Below are positions 55,412-63,034 of a stretch of 64,000 bases of DNA, piece by piece (the first letter of the stretch is position 1; the number at the start of each line of letters is the position of its first letter). Source of the stretch: an uncultured Sutterella sp. (GTDB taxonomy: Bacteria > Pseudomonadota > Gammaproteobacteria > Burkholderiales > Burkholderiaceae_F); the NCBI GenBank assembly GCA_900544255.1, contig UQUM01000009.1:3684-67683 (forward strand), given 5' to 3'. The translations under genes were made by a program, and so were the position numbers. The notes under the pieces were generated by a model that worked only from the letters and a program-made list of their open reading frames with translations, ran no database searches and was not told the DNA's origin.

Positions 55412-55927
55412 TTATCGAGTGAGGCGCGCCGCTCGTTCAATGAGGCGCTCCGCGTCGTCTTCGTCCATGACGCGGATGCCGTGCCGTTCCAGAAGTTGTG
55501 CCGTAACGCCGCGCCCCGGGATCAATTGCCCGGAGAACGTGCCGTCGTAGACGTCGGACGAACTGCAGGAGGGGCTTTTCGCCTTAAGGATCGCGAGTTT
55601 CACGTTATGCTCCCGGCAAAGCGTGAGAGTGTCTTGAGCGCCCTTCACGTAAGCCTCGGTGACGTCCGTTCCGTCCGCGGTAAGAACGCGTCCCAACCCC
55701 GCCAGAACTTCCGCCGCGGTGCGGCCGGGTTCAATTTCGGCGGGTGGGCGCGGCGTAGAAAGGCCGCCCGCGCACTCCGGGCAGCAGAGGATTTTCGTCA
55801 GCCCCTTTTCTTCGAGAACGGTGATGAGGGCTTCGCAGCCCGAACCCGCGGGTTTGGACTTGCCGTCGTAGCGGCAGGCGCGGCCTGCGAGGCACGCGCT
55901 CACTAAAAAGGCAGGGCTAGACGGCAT
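55412..55927 (-). CDS. DUF523 (TudS-like) protein
   Basis: 171 residues. The family's Cys motifs are SACLAGRACRYDG near the N-terminus, ILCCPECAGGLSTPRPPAEI in the middle and AKSPSCSSSDVYDG. Three of these Cys can hold a [4Fe-4S] cluster. Characterised DUF523 members (TudS) remove sulfur from thiouracil, so a desulfidase role is a reasonable guess. It overlaps the end of pth by 11 bases, so both come from one transcript. Confidence 0.85.
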   Translation of the reverse strand: MPSSPAFLVSACLAGRACRYDGKSKPAGSGCEALITVLEEKGLTKILCCPECAGGLSTPRPPAEIEPGRTAAEVLAGLGRVLTADGTDVTEAYVKGAQDTLTLCREHNVKLAILKAKSPSCSSSDVYDGTFSGQLIPGRGVTAQLLERHGIRVMDEDDAERLIERAARLTR

Positions 55928-56549
55928 CGGTTTTCGCGGGTTTGGGAAGACTTCCGAATTTTTTCAGAGTCCGTTCGATGCGGGCCGTATCACCGGTGAT
56001 CCACCAGGGCACGGTCTTAAGCGCTTCGGCAATCATCGGGCGGATGGCGCTTTCGTGTTCGGAAGATGGGCAGCCCAACACCCAGTCGTACACCTGTTGC
56101 TGCGGACAGTAGACGCGCGGGTGACCGATCCCGATCCGAAGGCGCCAAAAGTTCGGCGTGGAGAGTTTCGCGGTAATGTCCTTTAAACCGTTGTGACCGG
56201 CGTTGCCGCCGCCCAACTTCACTTTGAGGCACCCCGGTGCGATGTCGAGTTCATCGTGCACGACGAGAATTTCTTCGGGTTTGATTTTGTAATAGGCGGC
56301 AAGCGCCTGCACGGCCGAGCCCGACGCATTCATGTAGGTCGTGGGTTTTAAGAGCCACACGTCGCCTTCGGGCGTCGTGAGCCGCGCCGTATCCCCGAAG
56401 AAGCGGGCATCGGACGAAAAACGGACGCCCTTTTCTCGGGCGAGTTCATCCAGAAACCAGAACCCCATGTTGTGACGGGTACTGCGGTATTCGTCACCGG
56501 GATTGCCGAGGCCGACGATCAGACGAATCGGCGTCAGTTTGGCGGGCAT
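55917..56549 (-). CDS. pth: Peptidyl-tRNA hydrolase
   Basis: 210 residues. It releases tRNA from drop-off peptidyl-tRNA. VGLGNPGDEYRSTRHNMGFWFLDELA carries the catalytic His26. KPTTYMNASGSAVQALAAYYK, VVHDELDIAPGCLKVKLGGGNAGHNGLKDI and FWRLRIGIGHP complete the family blocks. It follows the helicase gene by 3 bases and overlaps the DUF523 gene. Confidence 0.96.
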   Translation of the reverse strand: MPAKLTPIRLIVGLGNPGDEYRSTRHNMGFWFLDELAREKGVRFSSDARFFGDTARLTTPEGDVWLLKPTTYMNASGSAVQALAAYYKIKPEEILVVHDELDIAPGCLKVKLGGGNAGHNGLKDITAKLSTPNFWRLRIGIGHPRVYCPQQQVYDWVLGCPSSEHESAIRPMIAEALKTVPWWITGDTARIERTLKKFGSLPKPAKTDAV

Positions 56550-56552
56550 GAT

Positions 56553-58352
56553 TTATTCCTCTTCAAAACGGGATTTCTTGGCGCGCTTTTTAGCGCCGTC
56601 TCCCAAGTCGCCGAAGCGGTCGCGTTTCGGCGTTTTATTCTTAAAGTCGCGCTTGGCGGGGCGGCTGCCCTCGTCCTGTCGGGGTTCGCGGTAGCCTGCG
56701 GCGCGCTTGGGTTGATCCCTGCGCACCGTCACCGTGCGCCCCTTGATGGTGGTGCCACGGAGCGCCGTGACGACGGCTTGTGCGACGGGCGAATCCACTT
56801 CCACCAACGTGAAGCGGTCTGCGATGTCGATGGCGCCGATGCGGCGGCTCGCGATGCCGGCTTCGTTCGCAATTGCGCCCACGATGTCCGAAGGACGGAT
56901 GCCCATTTCGCGGCCCGCTCCGATAAAAAGACGCGTCATGCCTTCTTCAGGGGCCTTATTAAAGAGCCCCGTGTCCGGTCGGCGTTCGCGCGGTTCCCGG
57001 CGCTTCTTTTCAAAAGGCGTGACGGCAGGAATTTCTTCTTCGTCTTCGGTGTTGCCGGCGAGTTTGTCGGCGTAAGCAAGCGCTGCGGCCGCCACTTCAA
57101 AAGGATCGGCATCTTCGCAGAGCTGTTCGGCGACGACGCGGTACTTTTCAAAGCGTCCCGACAGGAGTTCTTCCTTCACGGCACCGCGCGTCACTTCCAT
57201 GCGCTTGGCGCGTACGTCGGTGACGGTGGGAACGGTGAGAAGCTCGATTTTCGCCTTCGTGATGCCTTCAAGCGCCCGCAGGCGGCGATGTTCGCGCGGT
57301 TCTAGTACCGTAATCGCAACTCCGGTGCGGCCTGCGCGGCCCGTGCGGCCGATGCGGTGTACGTAGGTTTCAAGCGACGCCGGAATGCCGAAGTTGATGA
57401 CGTGAGTGACGTTTTCAAGATCAATGCCGCGGGCTGCGACGTCGGTTGCGACGATGACTTCGCAGTTGCCGGTTTTCGCGCGCTTCATCACGCGATCGCG
57501 GGAATCCTGATCAAGCCCCCCGTGCAGCGCCTCGACGGCAAACCCGCGGGTGCGCAGCGCTTCGGTCACTTCGTCCACTTCATTGCGGGTACGCGCAAAC
57601 ACAATCGCGAGTTCCGCGGCCTCCACGTCAAGAATGCGCCCTAACGCGGCCAAGCGGTGCGCATGCCCCACCATGTAGGCTTTCTGAGGAACGCGGGGTG
57701 TTTCGCCGTCGGCGGTTTTCTCGCGGGCGATGACGATTTTCTGCGGATCCTTTAAGTGCGACTCCGCAATGCGGCGGATGCGTTCGGGGAGCGTAGCGGA
57801 GAAAAGCGCCGTCTGACGTTCGGGCGGAAGTTCCGCGAGGATCGCTTCCAATTCGTCGGCAAAGCCCATGTCGAGCATTTCGTCGGCTTCGTCCATGACG
57901 AGCGCCTTGATGGCGGAAAGATCGAGCGTTCCCTTTTTGATGTGGTCAAGTGCGCGTCCCGGGGTGGCTACGACGACGTGTACGCCGCGGTTCAAAAGTC
58001 GGATCTGGCGTCCGTATTCCTGTCCGCCGTAGATGGGAGCAACGACGATGCCTGTTTTTTTGCCGAAGTTATTAAAGGCTTCGGCAACCTGCAGACAGAG
58101 TTCACGGGTAGGGGTCAAAACGAGAACGGCCGGCAGCCCTTTTTCCTGCTCCACGACATATTTTTCAATGAGGGGGAGCGCAAAGGCGGCGGTTTTCCCC
58201 GTCCCCGTCGCGGCTTGTCCCAGCACGTCTTTTCCTGTGAGGAGCACGGGGATCGCCGCGGTCTGAATGGGCGTCGGTTCTTCAAAGCCCATCTCGGCGA
58301 GGGCACTCGTAATGGTGTCGGAAAGTCCGAGAGCGGAAAAGGCGTTATCCAT
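56553..58352 (-). CDS. deaD: DEAD-box ATP-dependent RNA helicase (DeaD/CsdA type)
   Basis: 599 residues. The helicase core has the Q motif (GFEEPTPIQTAAIPVLL), motif I (GQAATGTGKTAAFALP), Ia (LTPTRELCLQVAEAF), DEAD box (ALVMDEADEMLDMGF), SAT-type FSATLPERI, and C-terminal-lobe motifs (ARGIDLENVTHVINFGIP, HRIGRTGRAGRTG). A dimerisation-like region and a DbpA-type RNA-binding domain (TRLFIGAGREMGIRPSDIVGAIANEAG) follow, then a Lys/Arg-rich tail. It acts in ribosome assembly and mRNA turnover, often cold-induced. It sits between rplY and pth, which are normally neighbours. Confidence 0.93.
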   Translation of the reverse strand: MDNAFSALGLSDTITSALAEMGFEEPTPIQTAAIPVLLTGKDVLGQAATGTGKTAAFALPLIEKYVVEQEKGLPAVLVLTPTRELCLQVAEAFNNFGKKTGIVVAPIYGGQEYGRQIRLLNRGVHVVVATPGRALDHIKKGTLDLSAIKALVMDEADEMLDMGFADELEAILAELPPERQTALFSATLPERIRRIAESHLKDPQKIVIAREKTADGETPRVPQKAYMVGHAHRLAALGRILDVEAAELAIVFARTRNEVDEVTEALRTRGFAVEALHGGLDQDSRDRVMKRAKTGNCEVIVATDVAARGIDLENVTHVINFGIPASLETYVHRIGRTGRAGRTGVAITVLEPREHRRLRALEGITKAKIELLTVPTVTDVRAKRMEVTRGAVKEELLSGRFEKYRVVAEQLCEDADPFEVAAAALAYADKLAGNTEDEEEIPAVTPFEKKRREPRERRPDTGLFNKAPEEGMTRLFIGAGREMGIRPSDIVGAIANEAGIASRRIGAIDIADRFTLVEVDSPVAQAVVTALRGTTIKGRTVTVRRDQPKRAAGYREPRQDEGSRPAKRDFKNKTPKRDRFGDLGDGAKKRAKKSRFEEE

Positions 58353-58475
58353 GGGAAAAGTCCAAAAATTCGGTTCAAAAAAGAACCGCGGACCGCTTCG
58401 CGGGCGTGAGCCGCATCGAAGGTATCCGCGGTGTCGTCACCGGCGTTGCCGCCGGTGCGTGATTTGGGCGAAGAA

Positions 58476-59123
58476 TTACTTCGCAGCCGGAGCGGCGGCA
58501 GCAGGAGCCGCGGCAGCAGCCGGGGCCGCAGCATCGGCGGCAGCGGGAGCAGCGGGAGCAGCAGCCGTATCTTCGGCGATCACGGTCACGGTGGCGATCG
58601 GGGTTTCCGGAGCGATCGCACGCACGCCTTCGGGAAGCTTCACGTCGGCAACGCGCATCGTCGTCTGGCTCGTCATGCCGGAGAGATCCACTTCGATGAA
58701 TTCGGGCAGGGCCTTGGGCATGGCGGCCACTTCCACGAAGCTCGTGAGGTGGCTGATGAAGCCCTTATCGATCTTGACGGCCGGGCTGTTTTCAGCGCCG
58801 AAGAAGTGCAGCGGCACGCGCATCGTCACTTCAGAGTTCGGGTCAACGCGCTGGAAGTCGCAGTGCATGACCTGGGGCTTGTAGGGGTGCATCTGGAACG
58901 CACGCAGAATGACGAGTTCTTCCTTGCCGTCCAATTCCATATCGAGAATGGAAGCGTGGAACTTTTCCTTCTGCAGGTTGTAGAAGAGTTCGTTGTGATC
59001 GAGCGCGATGGGCGTAGCTTCAACATTGTTCCCGTAGACGATGCCCGGGACCTTGTTTTCGCGACGCAGGCGGCGGCTCGCACTCGTTCCCTGCTCTTTA
59101 CGCGTGACAGCAGTGAATTTCAT
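58476..59123 (-). CDS. rplY: 50S ribosomal protein L25 / general stress protein Ctc
   Basis: 215 residues. The N-terminal L25 domain (KEQGTSASRRLRRENKVPGIVYG) binds 5S rRNA. The CTC-type C-terminal domain follows (VMHCDFQRVDPNSEVTMRVPLHFFGAENSPAVK). An Ala/Pro-rich low-complexity tail of about 35 residues ends it. It is the long, two-domain form of L25. It follows prs by 92 bases. Confidence 0.95.
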   Translation of the reverse strand: MKFTAVTRKEQGTSASRRLRRENKVPGIVYGNNVEATPIALDHNELFYNLQKEKFHASILDMELDGKEELVILRAFQMHPYKPQVMHCDFQRVDPNSEVTMRVPLHFFGAENSPAVKIDKGFISHLTSFVEVAAMPKALPEFIEVDLSGMTSQTTMRVADVKLPEGVRAIAPETPIATVTVIAEDTAAAPAAPAAADAAAPAAAAAPAAAAPAAK

Positions 59124-59215
59124 GATTTAACTCCGAATAGTAGGGGTTTTAAAAGTGAAAAAATTGTCCGCAGCCGCGACCAGCTGCGGAACGCTCGAAT
59201 GACCGAAAACGCGTC

Positions 59216-60175
59216 TTATTCGTTAAAAAGCGCGCTTACGGAATCTTCCCGCGCGATGCGGGAAATGGTTTCGCCCACGAGATGCGCGCAGGAGAGCTGG
59301 CGGATCTTGGAGCACTGTTCGGCTTCGGGGCGCAGGGGGATCGTATCCGTGATCACCACTTCGTCCAAGGCGGAATTGGCAATGCGTTCGATGGCGTTGC
59401 CGGAGAAAACGGGGTGGGCGGCGTAAGCGAGAACGCGCTTGGCGCCGCGTTCCTTCAAGGCGCCCGCGGCGTTGCAGAGGGTGCCCGCGGTGTCGACGAT
59501 GTCGTCGGTGATGACGCAGGTACGACCCTTCACGTCGCCGATGATGTTCATGATTTCCGCGACGTTGGCACGCGGACGGCGCTTATCGATGATGGCGAGA
59601 TCAACGCCCAGTTCTTTGGCCATCGCACGGGCACGGACCACGCCGCCCACGTCCGGGCTCACCACCATAAGATCCGGGTACTGGTGAGCGAGGATGTCGT
59701 TCAGAAGCACCGGGGTGGAATAGATGTTGTCCACGGGCACGTCAAAGAAGCCCTGAATCTGGTCGGCGTGCAGATCCATCGTGAGGACGCGGTTCACGCC
59801 CACGCTCTGGAGCATGTTCGCCACGACCTTGGCGGAAATGGCCACACGGGCGGAACGAGGACGGCGATCCTGACGGGCATAACCGTAGTAGGGCATCACG
59901 GCGGTGATGCGGCGCGCAGAGGCGCGGCGCAGAGCGTCCGTCATGATCATGAGTTCCATCAGATTATCGTTGGTGGGGGCGCAGGTGCTCTGCAGCACGA
60001 AGACGTCGCTGCCGCGGACATTTTCGTTGATTTCCACCATCACTTCCCCGTCGGAGAAGCGGTTGACCGTCGCACGGCCGAGCGGAATGTTGAGGTACTG
60101 CGTTACCGCGTGCGCAAGCTTGGGGTTGGCGTTGCCCGAGAAAACCTTCAGGCTGTCAGGAACGACAGGAACCAT
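59216..60175 (-). CDS. prs: Ribose-phosphate pyrophosphokinase
   Basis: 319 residues. It makes PRPP from ribose 5-phosphate and [47 protein letters not shown], the [21 protein letters not shown] signature and the PRPP-binding [14 protein letters not shown] loop are complete. It has its own promoter at about 60290-60318 and precedes rplY in the usual prs-rplY order. Confidence 0.97.
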   Translation of the reverse strand: MVPVVPDSLKVFSGNANPKLAHAVTQYLNIPLGRATVNRFSDGEVMVEINENVRGSDVFVLQSTCAPTNDNLMELMIMTDALRRASARRITAVMPYYGYARQDRRPRSARVAISAKVVANMLQSVGVNRVLTMDLHADQIQGFFDVPVDNIYSTPVLLNDILAHQYPDLMVVSPDVGGVVRARAMAKELGVDLAIIDKRRPRANVAEIMNIIGDVKGRTCVITDDIVDTAGTLCNAAGALKERGAKRVLAYAAHPVFSGNAIERIANSALDEVVITDTIPLRPEAEQCSKIRQLSCAHLVGETISRIAREDSVSALFNE

Positions 60176-60289
60176 GGTAATTTGCTCTTATCTGTATGAA
60201 ATTAAACGGGAATGTCCGACGATGAAACGTCAGTCAAGTATGGAGCCGCCGGCTCCGATTTCGCGGCGCAGTGCCTCGAAAAACGCAAG

Positions 60290-60318
60290 ATTTTAACATC
60301 CGCCCTCAGCAAAATCAA
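60290..60318 (-). promoter_or_regulatory. Probable prs promoter
   Basis: On the minus strand, TTGATT (60318-60313), a 17-bp spacer and TAAAAT (60295-60290) lie about 115 bases before the prs ATG and downstream of the small-transcript terminator. This suggests prs does not depend on the upstream transcript. Confidence 0.6.
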
Positions 60319-60352
60319 TGAACTTTCCGCAGCGGATATGATTTCCGGCAAT

Positions 60353-60484
60353 AAAAAAACCCGTCCGGTCATACACCGACGGGTCTTCTGTGCTCTCGCC
60401 CTCAGCAACGACTCCGGGGCATCACCGTCTGCGTATAGGTTGTTATCCTGTCTGCGCAGAAACTCTCTTTCGATGATTTAAGCG
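60353..60484 (-). ncRNA. Candidate small RNA upstream of prs
   Basis: The start is set about 7 bases after the -10 of the promoter at 60491-60519; the end is a strong terminator (ACCCGT, bulge, CGGT, 5-nt loop, ACCG, ACGGGT, then seven T; 60384-60353). The transcript would be about 130 nt. Inside it, TCTGCG and CGCAGA enclose an AGG/CCT hairpin, and a GCCC/GGGC hairpin follows. There is no convincing coding frame; one ATG gives a 6-codon frame. It does not look like tRNA, 4.5S, tmRNA, RNase P or 6S RNA to me. It may instead be an attenuator leader for prs. Confidence 0.6.
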
Positions 60485-60490
60485 GGGCGA

Positions 60491-60519
60491 ATTATGCGGA
60501 TGGCGCGGGGTGATGTCAA
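60491..60519 (-). promoter_or_regulatory. Near-consensus promoter of the candidate small RNA
   Basis: On the minus strand, TTGACA (60519-60514), exactly 17 bp, then CATAAT (60496-60491). This is one of the strongest sigma-70 matches in the window and has no protein gene directly behind it. Confidence 0.8.
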
Positions 60520-60689
60520 GACGGCCTGAGGCCCTTTTACATTTGTTTACAATGTTGTCGTCGGTGTCGAGTTCTTTTTCCTAGGTGGAAATCTGACGGT
60601 TTAGCCCGGAAGGCATGGGGTTTAAAAAACTATTATGTACGGAAGCGAAGGTCGTAGACTTCAGGTCATCTTTTTTCAGGGAGACCGAG

Positions 60690-61718
60690 ATGCTCAACTT
60701 TGCCTGCGACTATTTGGATGGCGCGCACCCCAAGGTGTTTGAAGCGCTGGAAGCCTGCAACTATTTGAAAACCGGCTGCTACGGTGTGGGAGACGCCGTA
60801 AGCGACGCGGCACGCGCGAAAATCCGTGAAGCCTGCGGGGCCCCGGAGGCGGAAATCTATCTTCTTTCCGGTGGTACGCAGACGAACAAGGTGGTGCTGA
60901 GTACGCTGCTCAAACCTTGGCAGTCCGTCATTGCAGCCAAGACCGGACACATTGCCGTGCATGAAGCGGGTGCCATTGAGGCGTCCGGGCACAAGGTGGT
61001 GGAGTTGTCGGGGACCGACGGTAAGCTGTCGGCGGAGCAGGTTGAAAACGTGTTTATCGCTTGGGAGAAAGACGACAATCGGGAACACATGCCGCAGCCT
61101 GGGGCCGTCTATGTGACGCAGCCTACGGAATACGGCACGCTCTACAGCCTTAAGGAACTCACGGCGATTTCCGAATGCTGCCGTCGTCACGGCGCGGTAC
61201 TTTATTTGGACGGGGCTCGGCTCTTTTACGGTCTTGCGGCGGAAGGTAACGACGTGACGCTCGCCGACATTGCGCGGCTCTGCGACGCGTTTTACATCGG
61301 CGGCACGAAGTGCGGTCTTTTGTTCGGCGAAGCCGTGGTGTTCCCGAAAGCAGGGACAGTGCCGCATTTCTTTACGCTGACCAAGCAGTACGGCGCTTTG
61401 ATGGCGAAAAGCAAGGTGCTCGGTGCGCAGTTTGATGCGCTTTTTACCGACGGCCTCGGTATGGAAATGGCGCGGCATGCAGACAGTGAAGCCGACCGCA
61501 TTCGGGATGCCTTGGTGAAGAAGGGCTACACGGTGCTTTTCGGCGGGCGTACAAATCAGATTTTCGTGTTGCTCACGAACGCGGCGGCGGAAAAACTGCA
61601 GCAGTCTGTGGCGATGGGCTTTTGGGAGCGGCCGGATGCGGATCATGTGATCGAACGCATTGCGACGTCGTGGTCGACGGATCCGAAAGAGACGGATGCG
61701 CTGATTGCGGTGCTCTGA
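60690..61718 (+). CDS. Threonine aldolase-like PLP enzyme (low-specificity beta-eliminating lyase family)
   Basis: 342 residues from ATG 60690, with AGGGAG upstream. It has the fold-type I PLP pattern of threonine aldolases: FACDYLDGAHPKVFEAL, LLSGGTQTNKVVLSTLL, HEAGAIEASGHKVVEL, VYVTQPTEYGTLYSLKEL, LYLDGARLFYGL (PLP-binding Asp) and FYIGGTKCGLLFGEAVVF (Schiff-base Lys). Close relatives cleave L-threonine or L-allo-threonine to glycine and acetaldehyde, but others are beta-eliminating lyases. It is a single gene. The region after it (61719-61966) shows nothing I can support. Confidence 0.88.
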   Translation: MLNFACDYLDGAHPKVFEALEACNYLKTGCYGVGDAVSDAARAKIREACGAPEAEIYLLSGGTQTNKVVLSTLLKPWQSVIAAKTGHIAVHEAGAIEASGHKVVELSGTDGKLSAEQVENVFIAWEKDDNREHMPQPGAVYVTQPTEYGTLYSLKELTAISECCRRHGAVLYLDGARLFYGLAAEGNDVTLADIARLCDAFYIGGTKCGLLFGEAVVFPKAGTVPHFFTLTKQYGALMAKSKVLGAQFDALFTDGLGMEMARHADSEADRIRDALVKKGYTVLFGGRTNQIFVLLTNAAAEKLQQSVAMGFWERPDADHVIERIATSWSTDPKETDALIAVL

Positions 61719-61966
61719 AATCACGGAGACGGAAGCCGTTGTTCTTTGCTGGAATAAACGACTTCCGTCAGAGAAATTCTCCGCCGCGGCGTGGGCTGAA
61801 ATTCTGCAGTTCGTGCTGATTTTAAACGGTAATCCGAGAAACCAGTACACGAAGGTCGTAGATGTGCGGCGCTTTGGTGTCCGGCGTTTTGCAGGGTGTC
61901 GGATGTGAAAATCGTGTGTCAGGTGATTTGGGGCAATGGGACTGTGATTTGTTCATGATCCGTTGA

Positions 61967-62851
61967 TCAAAAAAGAGACAGCTGTTCAGCACTCGATTTG
62001 TGATCCAGCACCTTCCGGATGTTGTAGGACACCAGGATTTTTCCTGCGGAGAGAGTTTGCACGGTTTCCAGTTCCACCTTCAGAAGGTCGCCTCTTCCGA
62101 AGCGCTCGCTGCCGTTGTCGATGCGCTGCAGAAAATCCTCATCGGTGATGACGGCAAAAAAGGAAGAACCTTCACCCATCTTGAAACGCCATTTGGCTTG
62201 GTCTTTGTAGAGAGCCGCCGTTTCCAACATCACGATGCGGAGCACGGTATCCTGCGAAAGAATTTTGTCGTCGGGAAAGGTCTGAAATGCCTGCAGATCC
62301 GCTTTGTTGACGGTTTCGATACGAGTGGTGTCTGACACCGAAACACTGTCGATGCCGTCCGTACGGAGCGGCTCGGCGATTTTTGCCAGATGTGATTGGA
62401 ATTCGTGGTTTTGGTACGCGACGTAGACGTTTTCCGAGACCGTGATTTGGGTGTTGTTCACCTGAAGCGTTACCTGTCGGTTGGTCTTGTCGGGAATCAC
62501 TAAATCCGGTGTCCGGCCGTTGAGCCATTTTTTAAGGAAAATGACTTCCAACAAGGTGTGTACCAGTGTGTCGGCGTTGCAGAGGGCGGACACACCGGTG
62601 CCGGCGAGAACGTTGCCGATCTGAGACAGAAAATCTTGCGCAAGCTGTAAGTCAATGCCGAAGCTGCCGGCTTTGAAGGCCTTAACGGAAAGGGAAACCT
62701 TCACATCGCGATTGTTCAGCAGTCCGTTGAGACTCGTGAGCGCCGCGCTCATTTCGACCAGGGCAGGTGCTAACTGATCAATGTTCATGACATTGTTTTT
62801 GAGCACTACTCCTTCGTATCGCAGAAGGAAACTGGTTTGATTATTTTCCAT
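61967..62851 (-). CDS. Unrecognised 294-residue protein
   Basis: A soluble, acidic-neutral protein with no signal peptide or membrane segment. Its first third (about 20-75) is a helix-rich stretch, ending in KAFKAGSFGIDLQLAQ. A hydrophobic loop (FLSQIGNVLAGTGVSALCNADTLVHTLLEVIFL) lies about 78-110. The C-terminal third is beta-rich: FFAVITDEDFLQRIDNGSERFGRGDLLKVELETVQ, then the end ILVSYNIRKVLDHKSSAEQLSLF. The layout resembles uncharacterised gut-bacterial and prophage proteins, but I cannot name a family. AGAGAG precedes the ATG. It lies next to the TnpB-like gene, so it could be mobile or defence cargo; this is speculation. Confidence 0.75.
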   Translation of the reverse strand: MENNQTSFLLRYEGVVLKNNVMNIDQLAPALVEMSAALTSLNGLLNNRDVKVSLSVKAFKAGSFGIDLQLAQDFLSQIGNVLAGTGVSALCNADTLVHTLLEVIFLKKWLNGRTPDLVIPDKTNRQVTLQVNNTQITVSENVYVAYQNHEFQSHLAKIAEPLRTDGIDSVSVSDTTRIETVNKADLQAFQTFPDDKILSQDTVLRIVMLETAALYKDQAKWRFKMGEGSSFFAVITDEDFLQRIDNGSERFGRGDLLKVELETVQTLSAGKILVSYNIRKVLDHKSSAEQLSLF

Positions 62852-63000
62852 GGAGCTCTCTTGATTTTAAAAAAGAAGCAGTAGGATAAATGACGAGAAG
62901 TCGAAAGATGGTTAAGTTTCTGATCTGGCGTGTAAATATAATTTGTTCAGCGGAGCGACCATTGGCGTTGAAAAGAATTACAGAACCTTCGAATACCGGA

Positions 63001-63034
63001 TTGAACCACTCATAAAACTGCTATGAGTTTCTCA
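63001..63034 (-). repeat. Right-end hairpin of the second TnpB element
   Basis: ACTCATA (63008-63014) and TATGAGT (63022-63028) form a 7-bp stem with a 7-base loop. An outer TTGA/TCAA pair (63001-63004, 63031-63034) extends it. It overlaps the tnpB stop codon, as right-end hairpins often do in this family. The 169-base region 62852-63020 below it would hold the element boundary. Confidence 0.5.

Noticed and set aside
60415..60440. 6-codon frame in the candidate small RNA as a leader peptide
   Set aside because: No ribosome site and no run of regulatory codons, so it is not called as a gene.
61719..61966. 67-codon frame after the threonine aldolase-like gene
   Set aside because: It starts inside the preceding gene and ends in low-information sequence. 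No ribosome site or homology is visible.
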